From Deltaproteobacteria bacterium (lineage in GTDB: Bacteria > Myxococcota > Kuafuiibacteriia > Kuafuiibacteriales > Kuafuiibacteriaceae), in the NCBI GenBank assembly GCA_016713425.1, contig JADJPE010000005.1:6926001-6990000 (forward strand): a stretch of 64,000 bases of DNA, read 5' to 3'. Under the pieces are notes generated by a model that saw only the letters and a program-made list of their open reading frames with translations, did no database searches and was not told the origin of the DNA. How positions within the stretch are numbered: position 1 is the first letter of the stretch; every line of letters begins with the position of its first letter. The translations under genes and the position numbers were made by a program. Positions 26,224 through 35,364 of the stretch are shown here, in pieces.

Positions 26224-27789
26224 ATGGATGACTACATCAAGAGAATTCTGACGAGCCGTGTGTACGAGGTCGTCGACGAGTCGCCACTCGACGAACTCCC
26301 GCGACTATCCACGCGTCTGAAGCGACGCGCATTCCTAAAGCGTGAGGACCTCCACTCGGTCTTCTCGTTCAAGATTCGAGGCGCCTACAACCGGATCGCC
26401 AACATCCCCGAAGATCTCCGTCGGCAGGGCGTAATCTGCGCATCAGCTGGCAATCACGCGCAGGGCGTCGCGCTGTCGGCCGAGAGACTTGGGATTCGCG
26501 CCACGATCGTCATGCCGACGACTACGCCGAGCATCAAAGTCGAAGCGGTCCGGAAGCTCGGCGGCCGAACGGTGGTCGTGGTGCTCGTGGGTGAGACCTT
26601 TGACGAAGCCTATGTCGAAGCTCGCCGACTCGAGGCGCAAGACGGTTTGACGTTCGTCCACCCATTCGACGATCCCGACGTCATCGCGGGTCAGGGAACG
26701 ATCGGGCTCGAGATCGTTCGGCAACACGCGTCCGCCATCGACGCCATCTTCGTCCCGGTCGGTGGCGGCGGGCTCATCGCCGGCCTCGGCGCATACGTCA
26801 AGTACGTTCGCCCCGACATCAAGGTGATCGGCGTCGAGCCTGACGACGCCCCAACACTCCACCACGCGTTGGCCGAGAACGCGCGCGTCAGCCTCAGACA
26901 AGTTGGTATTTTCGCCGACGGCGTCGCGGTGCGTCAGATCGGCGCCGAGCCGTTTCGCTTGGCGCGGGAGGTCGTCGACGAGGTCATTCTGGTCTCGACC
27001 GACGAGATCTGCGCCGCCATCAAGGACATCTTTGACGACACGCGTTCAATCGCAGAACCGTCCGGTGCGCTTGGCGTCGCAGGGCTCAAGAAGTATGCGG
27101 CGAGAAGCGATGCGGACAGAAATCAGCACAGTCCGCACGATCGACGCCCTCGCATGGGAAGCCTCATCGCCATCAACTCGGGCGCCAACATGAACTTCGA
27201 CCGACTCCGTCACGTCGCTGAACGCGCGGACCTGGGCGAACGAAAAGAAGCGCTGCTCGCCGCGACGATCCCAGAGAGACCGGGGAGTTTCCGCGAGTTC
27301 TCTTCGGCCATCGGCAACCGAAACATCACCGAGTTCAACTATCGATACTCGGGGCAAGACGAAGCGCGCGTCTTCTTGGGCGTCGAGCTGACGGATGGAC
27401 TCGAAGAACAACGCCGTCTGATCGAATCGCTGTGCGCAAAGGGCTATCAGATCCTCGACCTGAGCGACAACGAGATGGCAAAGCTTCATGTTCGATACAT
27501 GGTCGGGGGCCACGCAACCGACGTCGCGAACGAGATTCTCTATCGCTTCGAGTTTCCCGAACGCCGCGGCGCGCTCCAACGTTTCTTGGACGGGCTCGCG
27601 CTCGGCTGGAACATCAGCCTGTTCCACTACCGAAACCACGGCTCAGACTACGGCCGAGTCCTCGTCGGCATGCAGGTCCCGACCGAAGAACGCGCCGCAT
27701 TCGAGGTCTACATCCGAGAGCTCGGCTATGTCTTCGCTGAAGAATCCGCGAATCCTGCCTACGCGATGTTTCTTGGGACCCGCGCCTGA
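26224..27789 (+). CDS. ilvA: Threonine ammonia-lyase (threonine dehydratase)
   Basis: A 521-residue protein. The PLP fold has the Schiff-base Lys50 in SFKIRGAYN, CASAGNHAQGVALSA and the phosphate-binding glycine loop VPVGGGGLIAG. About 180 C-terminal residues form two ACT-like regulatory domains (ERPGSFREFSSAIG and ERRGALQRFLDGL), the biosynthetic, isoleucine-inhibited type. It converts threonine to 2-oxobutyrate, the first step to isoleucine. An unusual polar stretch (SDADRNQHSPHDRRPRMG) sits where homologues have a short loop before the INSGANMNFDRLR motif. GAGAG upstream of the ATG can serve as ribosome site. Confidence 0.94.
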   Translation: MDDYIKRILTSRVYEVVDESPLDELPRLSTRLKRRAFLKREDLHSVFSFKIRGAYNRIANIPEDLRRQGVICASAGNHAQGVALSAERLGIRATIVMPTTTPSIKVEAVRKLGGRTVVVVLVGETFDEAYVEARRLEAQDGLTFVHPFDDPDVIAGQGTIGLEIVRQHASAIDAIFVPVGGGGLIAGLGAYVKYVRPDIKVIGVEPDDAPTLHHALAENARVSLRQVGIFADGVAVRQIGAEPFRLAREVVDEVILVSTDEICAAIKDIFDDTRSIAEPSGALGVAGLKKYAARSDADRNQHSPHDRRPRMGSLIAINSGANMNFDRLRHVAERADLGERKEALLAATIPERPGSFREFSSAIGNRNITEFNYRYSGQDEARVFLGVELTDGLEEQRRLIESLCAKGYQILDLSDNEMAKLHVRYMVGGHATDVANEILYRFEFPERRGALQRFLDGLALGWNISLFHYRNHGSDYGRVLVGMQVPTEERAAFEVYIRELGYVFAEESANPAYAMFLGTRA

Positions 27790-27810
27790 TCGCAGGCCTC
27801 AAAGTTGGTA

Positions 27811-27847
27811 TCTCCTGCGCCAAGGCCGAAGCGCAAACGGCAGGAGA
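27811..27847. terminator. Inverted repeat between convergent ilvA and ligD
   Basis: TCTCCTGC at 27811-27818 pairs with GCAGGAGA at 27840-27847, with a GCGC/GCGC pair inside the loop. It lies 22 bp after the ilvA stop and 35 bp beyond the ligD stop. There is no U-tract on either strand, so intrinsic termination is only a suggestion. Confidence 0.3.
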
Positions 27848-27881
27848 CGAGCCAATGTATGTAACCTGACGCCCAGAAATC

Positions 27882-30497
27882 TCACCCCTCGCCTGGCCCA
27901 CCGCCCTGGCTGCCCTCATCGCGCGAGAGAAGCCGCGTCCCGAGACGCTGAAGCGCGCGCTCGAGGTCGCTCCGAACAACCAGGACTTCCCGCAACGGAT
28001 CCACTGGCATCTCGTGGAGGCGTTCGATCACGGTGGCGATCGTGAACGCGCGCGGATCGAGCGCGTCATTAACCTCCTCCCAGAGAAGAGGCGTCGAGAC
28101 CGGCGCTCCCGGAAGCGGACGCACCGAGAATGGCGAAACGAGGAGACGCCCGTGCCCGTTTTGCAGGAAGTCGAGGTAGACCCGCTGACCTCGCCCCTCA
28201 AGAGGCCGCACGACCGTCGCAATGTCTCGATTCTCGGAGACGATGACTTTCGAGAGCAACTCGGCGAACGATCGACTTTGGGCGTAGGAGCATTGACCCC
28301 CGAGCGGAATGAGCACGTGCAACCCGGTTGAACCGCTCGTCTTCACAAACGACGGAAGGCCAAGATCGTCGGCGAGATCCTTGATGGCCCGAGCGATCGT
28401 CACCACGTCTTTGAAGGGCGCCATCTTCGGATCAAGGTCCAAGATCGTCCAATCGGGGCGCTGAAGATCCGCAACGCGGCTCGACCAAACGTGAAGCGGA
28501 ATGGCACCGAGGTTCGCGAGATACACGACCGTATTTACGTCGTCGGCGATGAAGTAGTCGATCTCGCGCTCGGTGTGCTCGCTCCACATGCGCTCGGTGC
28601 GAACCCAACCCGGTATGAAGTTGGGTGCGTCTTTTTGGAAGAAGCTCTTCCCATGAATGCCGTCCGGAAAACGGGTCAAGACGACGGGTCGATCCCGAAG
28701 ATAGGGGAGCAACCATGGGGAGACGGCTCGGTAGAACTCGATAAGGTCACCTTTCGTGTACCCTTCATCGGGCCAGAAGACCTTCTGGGTATTCGTAAGC
28801 GTAACCAGATCGAGTTCGCCTGCACGCTCGAGTTCGCCTGCACGCTCGAGTTCGCCTGCATGCTCGAGATCGCCTGCATGCTCGAGATCGCCTGCACGCT
28901 GGAGATCGGCGGCGCTCTTGTCGCTTCGAAGGCGAACGAAGACCGGGTGGCGAAGCAGCCCCGTCTTGGTGCGTACGAGGAAGCGGATCTCCACGACGAG
29001 GTCCGGCGAGGAGAAGACGTCCAACGCCGTCGCGCGTGGCGTCGATTGTGCTACGGACGATGGAATCGCGTGCGCCTCGAGATGGCGCCTGATGGGCTCA
29101 ATCTCGGCCTCGGTGAATCCGGACCCTACGCGCCCAACGTACCGGAACCCACCTACGCCGTCGGCCTCGGCCAGATGGAAGCCGCGCACGCCCGCACGCC
29201 CAGCCTTATCAGAGCGCGCAAAGCCAATCACAACGAAGTCGCCGGTCTCTTCAGTCTTGACCTTCAGCCAATCTCGCGAACGACCGCTCCGGTAGGGCGA
29301 GGATCGACGCTTGGCCATGACACCTTCGAGCTCGAGTCGCCTCACTTCCTCGAAGAAGGCCTTCCCCTTTTCGCCCTCAATGTAATCGGAGTATCGCACG
29401 ACCCCGAGGCTCGGTACGATCGCGCGCAGGATCTCCTTCCTCTCCATCAGCGGAAGTGATCTTAGATCGACGTTGTCGAAGGCGAGGACATCGAAAGCAA
29501 AGAAGGTGACGGGGGAATCAACCGTCGCCCGCTCGATGTCGAACGGACGACCGAGCGCTGCGCGCGCTTGGAGTCGTTCGAATCTCGGGCGTTGCGCTTC
29601 ATCGAGCACGACGACCTCACCATCGACGACGAAATCGTCATAGGGCAGCGCACGAAGGGCGCGCACGATCTCCGGGAACAAATGCGTCGCTTGGTTGTGG
29701 GTCCGATAGCGAAGCTCAACATCTCGACCTTTGCGCTTTGCGCAGACGCGGTAGCCATCGTGTTTGAGCTCGAAAACCCAGTCCGGGTCATCGAACGGTT
29801 CGGGTGCGGTCTCGGCCTGCATGAGCACGACCGTCGACGCATCGAGCGGCCGACGTGCGTCCTTGGCGAGGCATCGCTCGATGCGACCCAGGATCTCACT
29901 GCGGCGCGTCTCGCCCGAGGCCAGCGCCTCTACGGTGAGTCCAGACAGAATCGAAGCCTGTGAGACGGCAGCCGAAGCGAGCGGGCTGGCATACGCGTCG
30001 GGCTTCTTGATGAGAAGCCACTGATTGTCGCTTCCGGGGCCCTTCGTCTTCACGAGGGTAAAGAGGCCCCGGAGCTTGTACCCGCGAAGCTCGAAAAGGA
30101 GCTTTCCGCTCGAGAGTCCGACTTCGGGATCTCCGTCCGGGACCCAAAAACCTCGGTCCCACACGATCATCGCCCCCGCGCCGTAGTTGCCCTTGGGAAT
30201 GACCGCCTCGAAGTCCGCGTATTCGAGCGGATGATCCTCGACCTTCACCGCAAGCCGCTTCTCGCTCGGGTCGAACGAGATCCCCTTGGGCACCGCCCAA
30301 GACTTGAGCAGACCGTCTATCTCGAGCCGCAAGTCATAGTGAAGCCTTCGCGCCGCATGCTTGTGCACAACGAACTGACGCGGACGAACCAGCGAGCGTC
30401 CGAAAGGCTCGGGCGTCGCGGCGGGATTCCGCTTGGCGATGTAGGCAGCCAGCGACGAAGAGGGGGCTTGTTCGGGCGTGTCACGCGGCGACGGCAT
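27882..30497 (-). CDS. ligD: DNA ligase D (phosphoesterase-ligase-polymerase)
   Basis: An 871-residue protein with all three LigD modules. The N-terminal 3'-phosphoesterase (about 35-165) has FVVHKHAARRLHYDLRLEID, WAVPKGIS and DHPLEYADFEAVIPKGNYGAG. The ATP-dependent ligase (about 215-530) has nucleotidyl Lys245 in ELKHDGYR and FVVDGEVVVLD. The C-terminal primase-polymerase (about 570-850) has KVFWPDEGYTKGDLIEFY, DLDP (metal Asp pair) and VKTSGSTGLHVLIPL. It repairs double-strand breaks with Ku by end processing and sealing. No Ku gene is in the window. The linker before the polymerase holds an 18-bp tandem repeat. The order is PE-LIG-POL, as in Agrobacterium/Pseudomonas and unlike the mycobacterial POL-PE-LIG. 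Confidence 0.96.
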   Translation of the reverse strand: MPSPRDTPEQAPSSSLAAYIAKRNPAATPEPFGRSLVRPRQFVVHKHAARRLHYDLRLEIDGLLKSWAVPKGISFDPSEKRLAVKVEDHPLEYADFEAVIPKGNYGAGAMIVWDRGFWVPDGDPEVGLSSGKLLFELRGYKLRGLFTLVKTKGPGSDNQWLLIKKPDAYASPLASAAVSQASILSGLTVEALASGETRRSEILGRIERCLAKDARRPLDASTVVLMQAETAPEPFDDPDWVFELKHDGYRVCAKRKGRDVELRYRTHNQATHLFPEIVRALRALPYDDFVVDGEVVVLDEAQRPRFERLQARAALGRPFDIERATVDSPVTFFAFDVLAFDNVDLRSLPLMERKEILRAIVPSLGVVRYSDYIEGEKGKAFFEEVRRLELEGVMAKRRSSPYRSGRSRDWLKVKTEETGDFVVIGFARSDKAGRAGVRGFHLAEADGVGGFRYVGRVGSGFTEAEIEPIRRHLEAHAIPSSVAQSTPRATALDVFSSPDLVVEIRFLVRTKTGLLRHPVFVRLRSDKSAADLQRAGDLEHAGDLEHAGELERAGELERAGELDLVTLTNTQKVFWPDEGYTKGDLIEFYRAVSPWLLPYLRDRPVVLTRFPDGIHGKSFFQKDAPNFIPGWVRTERMWSEHTEREIDYFIADDVNTVVYLANLGAIPLHVWSSRVADLQRPDWTILDLDPKMAPFKDVVTIARAIKDLADDLGLPSFVKTSGSTGLHVLIPLGGQCSYAQSRSFAELLSKVIVSENRDIATVVRPLEGRGQRVYLDFLQNGHGRLLVSPFSVRPLPGAPVSTPLLWEEVNDALDPRAFTIATVIERLHEMPVDPLREVLVVRSDLERALQRLGTRLLSRDEGSQGGGPGEG
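28811..28900. repeat. 18-bp tandem repeat inside ligD linker
   Basis: Five units of an 18-bp repeat (CGAGTTCGCCTGCACGCT and close variants) plus a degenerate sixth. On the coding strand it gives six-residue units such as GDLEHA and GELERA between the ligase and polymerase domains. Confidence 0.95.
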
Positions 30498-30523
30498 ATC
30501 GAGTTATCGAGTGCGTTCGGCTT

Positions 30524-31051
30524 TCAGTCCGTCACGATCGGATCGATACCGACGGCGCGAGCGTCCCCGTGAATCCCGGTCGTGAACGACGCCGCGCCGC
30601 GTGCTTCATAGACCCGCTCGATGAGCCGCTTCGCATTCTCGAGCTTCTCCTGAAACAGCGCGTGCTGGCTCTCGAGCTTTCGATCGACGATCGGTCGCAG
30701 ATACCAAGGTGGCCTCCATTCCTCCACGTCCGTCACCCGCGTCGCCTCGTCGCCTTCGAGCGCCTCGAGGCGATGAAGATGAACTGCGCCCCTGAGAGGC
30801 CAGCTCGTAAACTCGAGCTCGTACCCAACACGCGGGTCGACCCGACGCGCGCGGAACTGAAGATCGATGTGATGACCGGCCTGCTGGATGCGGACGGTGT
30901 GCTCGACGCCTTCGGAAACGGTGCGTCCTTGCTCGGGACACCACTCGAGACGCCGGGCGGAGCTCACGTAGCGCAGGTGATCGAGCTGTACGTAGAAGGC
31001 GTACACGACCGCCAGGGGGGCCTCGACTCGCGTGGACACCTCGATTCGCAT
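30524..31051 (-). CDS. SRPBCC (START-like) family protein
   Basis: A 175-residue protein. Its opening MRIEVSTRVEAPLAVVYAFY, a strand leading into a helix (YVQLDHLRYVSSARRLEW), and the closing long helix (LESQHALFQEKLENAKRLIERVYEARG) match the helix-grip fold of SRPBCC/polyketide-cyclase/coenzyme Q-binding proteins. Such proteins hold hydrophobic ligands in a deep cavity. No catalytic residue is assignable and the ligand is unknown. It lies between ligD (26 bp) and the Ser/Thr kinase (19 bp) on the same strand, so it may be co-transcribed with both. Confidence 0.8.
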   Translation of the reverse strand: MRIEVSTRVEAPLAVVYAFYVQLDHLRYVSSARRLEWCPEQGRTVSEGVEHTVRIQQAGHHIDLQFRARRVDPRVGYELEFTSWPLRGAVHLHRLEALEGDEATRVTDVEEWRPPWYLRPIVDRKLESQHALFQEKLENAKRLIERVYEARGAASFTTGIHGDARAVGIDPIVTD

Positions 31052-31070
31052 CGGCGCGCTGAGGAGCGTA

Positions 31071-33176
31071 CTAGAGGCGCTCCAGCCGATCTAGGGCCCG
31101 CTGGATCCCGTCGAGGGCACGGTCGTCGCGCGACCGTGAGAGCCTCCCGCTCAGCTCCGTGAGTGAATCCTGCCACTTCCGATCGAATCGAACCCTCCTC
31201 ATCGCGCGGACTCGTCGAATCATAGCGCGCTTTCGCTCCCGAAAGCCGGGGCTCTTCAGGGTCCGCCGCGCGACATCGCGGGGGCGGCCCGCGCCCCGAT
31301 CCCGCGCGAGCACTTGGGCCTCGGCACCGGCCGCTCCGGAAGGCAGCGCGGAACCTTCGCGCCCCGGCAAAGCGGACGGCAATAGAGCTTTCGGTCGGCC
31401 CGAGGCGGACGTCGCGCCGCTCGATCGGTCCCGCGGCCGCTTCTCGGTACCCGACGGGTTTCTGTGCGCATCGACCGCATCGCGCCCGGCGACGGACCGC
31501 CGCCCTTCGACCGCGTCACGCCCATCAACGCCGTCACGCCCATCAACGCCGTCGCGTCCATCAACACCGCCACGCCCGTCGACACCACCACGCCCATCGA
31601 CACCGCCACGCCCATCAACACCGCCACGCCCATCAACACCACCACGCCCGGCTCGCGCCGATGAGACATCCGCCGTCGCGGTCGAGTCGTCGGATCTACG
31701 GTCATCGGTCGACGTCTGTCGCATCCAGGCGGCGCCCAAGACAACGCACAGACTGAGGGCCACCGCCGATGCGCCCGCGACCACGAAGACGCGCTCAGCT
31801 CGATTGGCCTGGCGGAGCTGACTCGGACGGAGAATCTGTACATGGCGACGAAGAGCGATCAGGCCGCCCTCGAGAAGGCGTGGGATCGACGCCCCGGAGT
31901 ATCCGAAAGATCCCAGGCTGAAGCGCCGGGGTCGATGCCGCGGTGGCACATCGGTGTCCTCCAGGAACAGGGGCGACATCAAATCGCTGCGCCTCTGAGC
32001 GACGTCGTCCATCGAATAGAACTGAATCGGCTCCGCGCGCGCGGCAGCGAACCCTCCGCGCCGAACGGCGAGAATGCGCGTTCGATCCACGGTCTCCGTC
32101 TCTTTGTTGACGGTGTCGGCGCGCGTGTCGGTGTCCACGGCACCACGCCCAACCGCGGCGAACGCGCTGACCTCATCGAGAGCCCGCCGCTCTTTGGCGA
32201 TCAGCGTCGCGCACGCGCCATCCAGCCAGGCCACGACATCCGCGCGTGTCAGCCGCGGATTGACGCGCTCGAGCTCGTCGCGAAGCGCACCGACGAGGTG
32301 AGCCGCGGTCGGCGTCCGAGCGGCGCGATCGGGCGCCATCGCTTGCCTTAGAATCGCCTCCAGAACCTGGCTCGCTTCCGGGCGATGCAGCGTGAGTGAT
32401 TCCGGTTCGGCCGCGATCGCGCGCTTCAGTCGCGCCGCAACGGTGTCCTCGCGAATGCGCTTGCGGCCCGCGATCAGCTCCCAGATCGCCACCGCCGCGG
32501 AATAGACGTCGGCGCGAGCGTCCACGCGCCCGCCCCGAGCTTGTTCGGGCGGCATATAGTCGGGAGAGCCGGCAACGGCCTGGTGTGCCGTTTGCCAGTC
32601 CGACAAGACGGATTTTCCAAGCCCGAAATCGATGAGACGAACGATGCCATCGAACCCCACGAGCACGTTGCGCGCGGTGACGTCGCGGTGGATCAATCCA
32701 AGGGGCGCACCGGTTTCGAGATGACGAGCGCGATGAATTCCGTCGATCGCGCGTGCAAGCTCAAGACCGAGCGCAAGGCCCACGTCGAGCGGGATCGGAT
32801 TGGTGGCGGCGGTTTCGATGCGTTCGATGATCTGACTCAACGCGACCCCAAACACATACTCCGTCGCGAGGAACGGTTCTTTGTCGATGGTCCCCATCGC
32901 CACGACCGCGGCGACATTGGGGTGTCGGACATGGACCGCAACCTCGGCCTCGTGCACGAACCGTTTGAAGATCTGCGACTGCCGAAGAAGCGCGGGATGC
33001 AATCGCTTCACGACGAGGGGGTACTCGGCGTCGGGGTGCCGAGCCAAATAGGCGGAGCCCATCCCCCCCACGCCGAGCAAGCGAAGAAGCGTAAAAGGAC
33101 CAAACGCCTCCGGCGGTGTCTGAAGTAACGCCAAGACCGTCTGGAAGAATAGCGGTCTCCGCCATGGAATGACCAC
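31071..33176 (-). CDS. Transmembrane Ser/Thr protein kinase with repeat-rich C-terminal tail
   Basis: A 701-residue protein. The kinase domain (about 28-290) has the Gly loop LLGVGGMGSAYLA, catalytic Lys in YPLVVKRLHP, catalytic loop HRDVTARNVLV, IDFGLG and GSPDYMPPEQARG. The HRD loop lacks the usual Lys (HRDxKPxN), a common variant in myxobacterial kinases. A membrane helix follows at about residue 470-490 (VVAGASAVALSLCVVLGAAW). The outer tail starts with a seven- to ten-fold GGVDGR-type repeat and ends in an Arg-rich helix. Signal-transducing kinase; substrate unknown. Divergent from the PilZ gene. Confidence 0.93.
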   Translation of the reverse strand: MVIPWRRPLFFQTVLALLQTPPEAFGPFTLLRLLGVGGMGSAYLARHPDAEYPLVVKRLHPALLRQSQIFKRFVHEAEVAVHVRHPNVAAVVAMGTIDKEPFLATEYVFGVALSQIIERIETAATNPIPLDVGLALGLELARAIDGIHRARHLETGAPLGLIHRDVTARNVLVGFDGIVRLIDFGLGKSVLSDWQTAHQAVAGSPDYMPPEQARGGRVDARADVYSAAVAIWELIAGRKRIREDTVAARLKRAIAAEPESLTLHRPEASQVLEAILRQAMAPDRAARTPTAAHLVGALRDELERVNPRLTRADVVAWLDGACATLIAKERRALDEVSAFAAVGRGAVDTDTRADTVNKETETVDRTRILAVRRGGFAAARAEPIQFYSMDDVAQRRSDLMSPLFLEDTDVPPRHRPRRFSLGSFGYSGASIPRLLEGGLIALRRHVQILRPSQLRQANRAERVFVVAGASAVALSLCVVLGAAWMRQTSTDDRRSDDSTATADVSSARAGRGGVDGRGGVDGRGGVDGRGGVDGRGGVDGRDGVDGRDGVDGRDAVEGRRSVAGRDAVDAHRNPSGTEKRPRDRSSGATSASGRPKALLPSALPGREGSALPSGAAGAEAQVLARDRGAGRPRDVARRTLKSPGFRERKRAMIRRVRAMRRVRFDRKWQDSLTELSGRLSRSRDDRALDGIQRALDRLERL
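31514..31639. repeat. 18-bp tandem repeat in kinase C-terminal tail
   Basis: Seven 18-bp units (CGTCACGCCCATCAACGC and variants), with degenerate flanking copies. On the coding strand they give GVDGRG/GVDGRD six-residue units in the tail beyond the membrane helix. Confidence 0.95.
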
Positions 33177-33341
33177 ACCGAAACCCGTCCGCCCCCGCGC
33201 GCCCCGCCCGCCCCGCCCGCCCCCGGTCGGCCGCGTGGACAGTGGGGAACGGGCAGCGGGGTGTGAGGCTGAGCGGATGAGGTCGCGCCAGGGTATCGCA
33301 GACAGCGCTTGCGGCGGCCAAAGATGCTAGATTCCGAGGGT

Positions 33342-33689
33342 ATGGACGAAGGCCGCGAACGTCGACGCTCTCCCCGAACGCTGCTCGGGGCGCCCGCGAA
33401 AGTTCACGCGGGCGCAGAGACGCTCGAAGGCATGGTCCGCGACGTGTCGAACCACGGCATGGGTCTTGCGCTCAACCTAACGTCCAGATCCCAGCTCTCG
33501 ATCGGTGACCTCGTCTGGATCATCGCCGGCACGGTTGCCCCCTACGCGATCACGGCCACGGTGGTGAGGTCAGAGCTCGACGGCGACGTAGGCGTGGAGT
33601 TCGAGGAGATTCTGCATGGGGAGAGCCTCGACGCTTTGAACCCGGTCGAGATCGATGACGAAAGCAAGCCCGGCGATGCCTTGAATTAG
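33342..33689 (+). CDS. PilZ-domain protein (c-di-GMP receptor type)
   Basis: 115 residues from the ATG at 33342; in-frame ATGs at 33309 and 33324 would lengthen it and cannot be excluded. It is a single PilZ domain: RERRRSPRTLLGAPAKVHAG supplies the RxxxR motif and VRDVSNHGMGLAL supplies the D/NxSxxG motif, the two elements that bind cyclic di-GMP. A beta-barrel core follows (DLVWIIAGT, TATVVRSELDGDVGVEFEEI). Likely a soluble effector linking c-di-GMP to motility, kinase signalling or transcription. Divergent neighbour is a Ser/Thr kinase. Confidence 0.9.
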   Translation: MDEGRERRRSPRTLLGAPAKVHAGAETLEGMVRDVSNHGMGLALNLTSRSQLSIGDLVWIIAGTVAPYAITATVVRSELDGDVGVEFEEILHGESLDALNPVEIDDESKPGDALN

Positions 33690-33741
33690 TCAGGGGTCGT
33701 TGGAAATCCAGCGTGTCCAGCCGGACGTCGCTGCTCGCCGT

Positions 33742-35364
33742 TCAGGGAGACGGAGTCATCGGGCGGACCAGCGAAGCCGGCAGCGGCTCGCCCGTGAGCG
33801 TCTTGAGAAACGCAACGAGTGCGTTCATTTCGTCGTCCGACATCGACAGAGGCTCGAGGTGTTTCGATTTGAGCTCCGGCGCAACCCCTTCGCTCGTTCC
33901 CCCCTCGTTGTAGTGGCGCACGACCTCGAGCAACGTCTTGTAGGCCCCGTTGTGCATATAAGGCGCGGTCAGCGCGACATCACGAAGTCCCGGGGTCCGC
34001 CACGCGCCTATCAAGGTGTCATCGAGAGGCCGGGCATAGTAGTCCTGTCGGCTGCGGTCTTCGGGGTCGTCGCTCCATTGGACACTGTCGATGCGAAACT
34101 CTGTGCCCGCTTGAAGCTTGCCGAGTCCCGTGAAGGCCCCCCACGGCTGACAATTCTTCGGCGTGACACAGTCACACCGCGGATCACCCTCGGGACAGTC
34201 AGCCTCGGTCGGCACCGGCGCGCCCGGATGCGGAACGCCGATGTTGTGGAAATCGTTGTCGGAAAGCAGCGGCGTGCTGTGACAGTCGATGCAAGACGCC
34301 TTGCCCACGAACAGCGCCGCACCGTGCCGCGCTTCGCTCGAGATGAGGTCGGAGTCGGGTCCCTCGTCGACCCAGCGATCGAAGAGGGAATTCCGGCTCA
34401 CGAGGAGATATTCGTAGGCGGCGATGGCCTTCGCCACGTTCACATAGACGCGCGTGATGGCTTCCTGGTCCTCGGGCGCCATGCAGTCGAAGGGATCGTG
34501 CTCAGGATCCTCCGCGTCGCAGCCGCCGCCATTCGACTTGCCGGCGAGAGGAAAGCGAGGCACGCAGGTCTTCTTCCCCGTCCCAGAGGTCGACGTCGCC
34601 ACGAGCCGGCAAGTCTCGGCTGGGCACTCGTCGACCGACGAACACCGGAATCGCGCATCGAGGGCTTGATCTTGGAAACTCTCGGTCGTGATGTCATCAA
34701 AGGCCGCAGGGAATGGGAATGGGTGCTCCGCGCCAAAGATCTGATCGTAGGTCGCCCGGTACGCGTCATGAATACGCCAGGCCACCTGAAGACGCGTCCC
34801 GTTCATCGAGAACGGACTCTCGATGACGGCCATCGCTTGCCAGACGAGCGAGTCGTAACGCCCGTTCCAGTATTTCACCTTGTAGTAGGCCGAGTTGACC
34901 GTCGGCATGGAATTCACGTCGTACCAACCCGCACCCACCGAAACATAGCCGGGGACGGACGTACGGTCCGAGCCGCCCGACGCCGGATCATGACAGCTTG
35001 CGCACGCGAGCTGCGTCGGGACGCCCTTCGGCGCTCGAGCGGGCGGTGAGGGTCGACCGAGCGCATCGGTTTGAGTGGCGACGCCGGAAAGCGCCGTGTC
35101 GAAGTAGAGCTGTTGGCCAAGCGCCTCGGCGTCGCTGTTGCCTACGTACTTGTTTGCGGGATCCGGATCGGGCGGCGGCAGATGCGCCAAGGACTCGATG
35201 AGCGACCAGCTTCGCTCGGAGAACCGGCACTCACCGTCGCCGCACACACCATCGACCCAATCACAGCCCGAAAACGCCCCGCCGGCAATCGCCACGGTCA
35301 GGGCCGCACGCAGGCCGACTCGAGCACGCCGTATACCCAAACCTTCTCTCATCATATGATTCAC
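33742..35364 (-). CDS. Dihaem cytochrome c peroxidase/MauG-family lipoprotein
   Basis: A 540-residue protein. The signal peptide ends in lipobox-like AFSGC. Two haem c sites, CASCH and CIDCH, are spaced as in bacterial cytochrome c peroxidase/MauG proteins. AWRTPGLRDVALTAPYMHNGAYKTLLEV is the conserved C-terminal loop (its first and second halves are family hallmarks). An unusual Cys-rich insertion (CSSVDECPAETC ... TCVPRFPL) sits between the haem domains. Periplasmic or outer-membrane-bound redox enzyme; whether it reduces peroxide or oxidises a partner is unknown. Its start overlaps the cupredoxin stop by 4 bp. Confidence 0.9.
   Translation of the reverse strand: MNHMMREGLGIRRARVGLRAALTVAIAGGAFSGCDWVDGVCGDGECRFSERSWSLIESLAHLPPPDPDPANKYVGNSDAEALGQQLYFDTALSGVATQTDALGRPSPPARAPKGVPTQLACASCHDPASGGSDRTSVPGYVSVGAGWYDVNSMPTVNSAYYKVKYWNGRYDSLVWQAMAVIESPFSMNGTRLQVAWRIHDAYRATYDQIFGAEHPFPFPAAFDDITTESFQDQALDARFRCSSVDECPAETCRLVATSTSGTGKKTCVPRFPLAGKSNGGGCDAEDPEHDPFDCMAPEDQEAITRVYVNVAKAIAAYEYLLVSRNSLFDRWVDEGPDSDLISSEARHGAALFVGKASCIDCHSTPLLSDNDFHNIGVPHPGAPVPTEADCPEGDPRCDCVTPKNCQPWGAFTGLGKLQAGTEFRIDSVQWSDDPEDRSRQDYYARPLDDTLIGAWRTPGLRDVALTAPYMHNGAYKTLLEVVRHYNEGGTSEGVAPELKSKHLEPLSMSDDEMNALVAFLKTLTGEPLPASLVRPMTPSP

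Noticed and set aside
28811..28900. CRISPR-like array in ligD
   Set aside because: Head-to-tail 18-bp units without spacers, in frame within a protein linker; no cas genes.
33700..35049. 449-codon plus-strand frame
   Set aside because: Antisense to the dihaem peroxidase, whose CxxCH motifs and signal peptide are intact.
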